Shown here: one piece after another, positions 63,656 to 64,000 of the stretch
How positions within the stretch are numbered: position 1 is the stretch's first letter
How the letters are laid out: every line of letters starts with the position of its first letter
Assembly (NCBI GenBank): GCA_903921325.1
Contig: CAIXPL010000016.1
Coordinates: 62,001 to 126,000 of the forward strand
From: an uncultured Pseudomonadota bacterium
Lineage (GTDB): Bacteria; Pseudomonadota; Gammaproteobacteria; Burkholderiales; SG8-39
Length of the DNA stretch: 64,000 nucleotides
Direction: 5' to 3'
Notes under the pieces: generated by a model
Told to the model about the DNA's origin: nothing
Database searches by the model: none
Seen by the model: the letters and a program-made list of their open reading frames with translations, nothing else
Program-made: the position numbers and the translations under genes

Positions 63656-64000
63656 TCAAACCCGCCCACGCGCCAACGCACAGCCGCAACTACCGGCAAT
63701 CGCCGAGAGCACCGTACCCCAGGCAAGATCGATCACCACCAGCTCGCCATTGAAGACGCTGATGGTCGCCCAGTTGGTCAGATCATAGGTGGCGTAGGCA
63801 ACGAACCCAAACAGCGCACTGTAGCCAGCGGCCACTGACACGCGATCGGCTTCCAGGCCCCGTTTGACTCCAAACACGACCACGCCTGCCACATAAATCA
63901 GATAGAACAAGACAACCGGCACCATGCGCGGCGTGACAAGCAGAATTGGTCCGAGCGCCTGCTGATAGATGTCTGGCGACAACCAGGCCAGCCAGACAAA
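63656..64000 (-). CDS. DUF2177 family membrane protein, 5' end outside window
   Basis: At least 114 residues are visible; the frame runs off the window end, so a TTG at 63982 is not the true start. DUF2177 landmarks: YQQALGPILL, PVVLFYLIYVAGVVVFGV, ALFGFVAYATYDLTNWAT and VVIDLAWGTVLSAI. Four membrane helices are expected in the whole protein. Function unknown. The stretch 63551-63655 to the YqaE gene shows nothing notable. Confidence 0.85.
   Translation of the reverse strand, partial: FVWLAWLSPDIYQQALGPILLVTPRMVPVVLFYLIYVAGVVVFGVKRGLEADRVSVAAGYSALFGFVAYATYDLTNWATISVFNGELVVIDLAWGTVLSAIAGSCGCALARGRV

Overview
This window is high-GC, densely coded DNA that looks like the chromosome of a betaproteobacterium, most likely Burkholderiales. 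The main reasons are four Bug-type (tripartite tricarboxylate) periplasmic receptors without TctA/TctB membrane partners, the glyA-nrdR-ribD-ribE order, DUF1415, an MdtABC efflux set with its own outer-membrane lipoprotein channel, and an HVO_A0114-type regulator. No rRNA, tRNA, CRISPR array, insertion sequence or prophage was seen.

Layout. 1-1800: two divergent Bug receptor genes, the first cut by the window edge. 7144-1802 (minus): a catabolic-looking run of EamA transporter, amidase, DUF1415, two paralogous cupins and a core-MetE protein, with a 12-bp tandem repeat before the last gene. 7299-12516: SrkA-like kinase, a heme-oxygenase-like diiron enzyme (HDO), a Bug receptor, a CmcJ-like 2-oxoglutarate oxygenase and an AcuI-like reductase. 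12632-28278: the molybdenum hydroxylase region. It holds CoxG, a solitary NMT1-type binding protein, two overlapping molybdopterin large subunits, a PiT phosphate transporter, CoxE and CoxD (MoxR ATPase), a Bug receptor, and a complete three-subunit CoxS-CoxL-CoxM set. 28444-36951: universal stress protein, second amidase, glutathione reductase with an unusual insert, then XdhC, MocA, an M61 peptidase and a histidine phosphatase. 37059-40787: housekeeping glyA, nrdR, ribD, ribE. 40799-51600: two small envelope proteins and mdtABC plus outer-membrane factor. 51773-55310: secreted cupin, second core-MetE, dienelactone hydrolase and amidohydrolase. 55337-55977: remnant of a TumE-like toxin coupled to its HVO_A0114-type partner. 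56177-63300: a fourth molybdopterin large subunit in one tightly overlapping operon with a complete branched-chain-type ABC importer. The end holds a YqaE protein and a cut DUF2177 gene.

How it fits together. Four molybdenum-hydroxylase large subunits, their maturation factors (XdhC, MocA, CoxD, CoxE, CoxG), two amidases, amidohydrolase, dienelactone hydrolase, and many high-affinity binding proteins suggest scavenging and oxidation of small organic acids or N-heterocycles. None of the large subunits has the Cys active-site loop of true CO dehydrogenase, so CO oxidation is not supported.

Most unusual points: the tandem pair of large subunits and the importer-coupled orphan large subunit, neither with local FeS or FAD subunits; the HDO enzyme with a full set of candidate metal ligands; the degenerate toxin-antitoxin pair; and a recurring habit of short (9-36 bp) tandem duplications at gene edges or in surface inserts.
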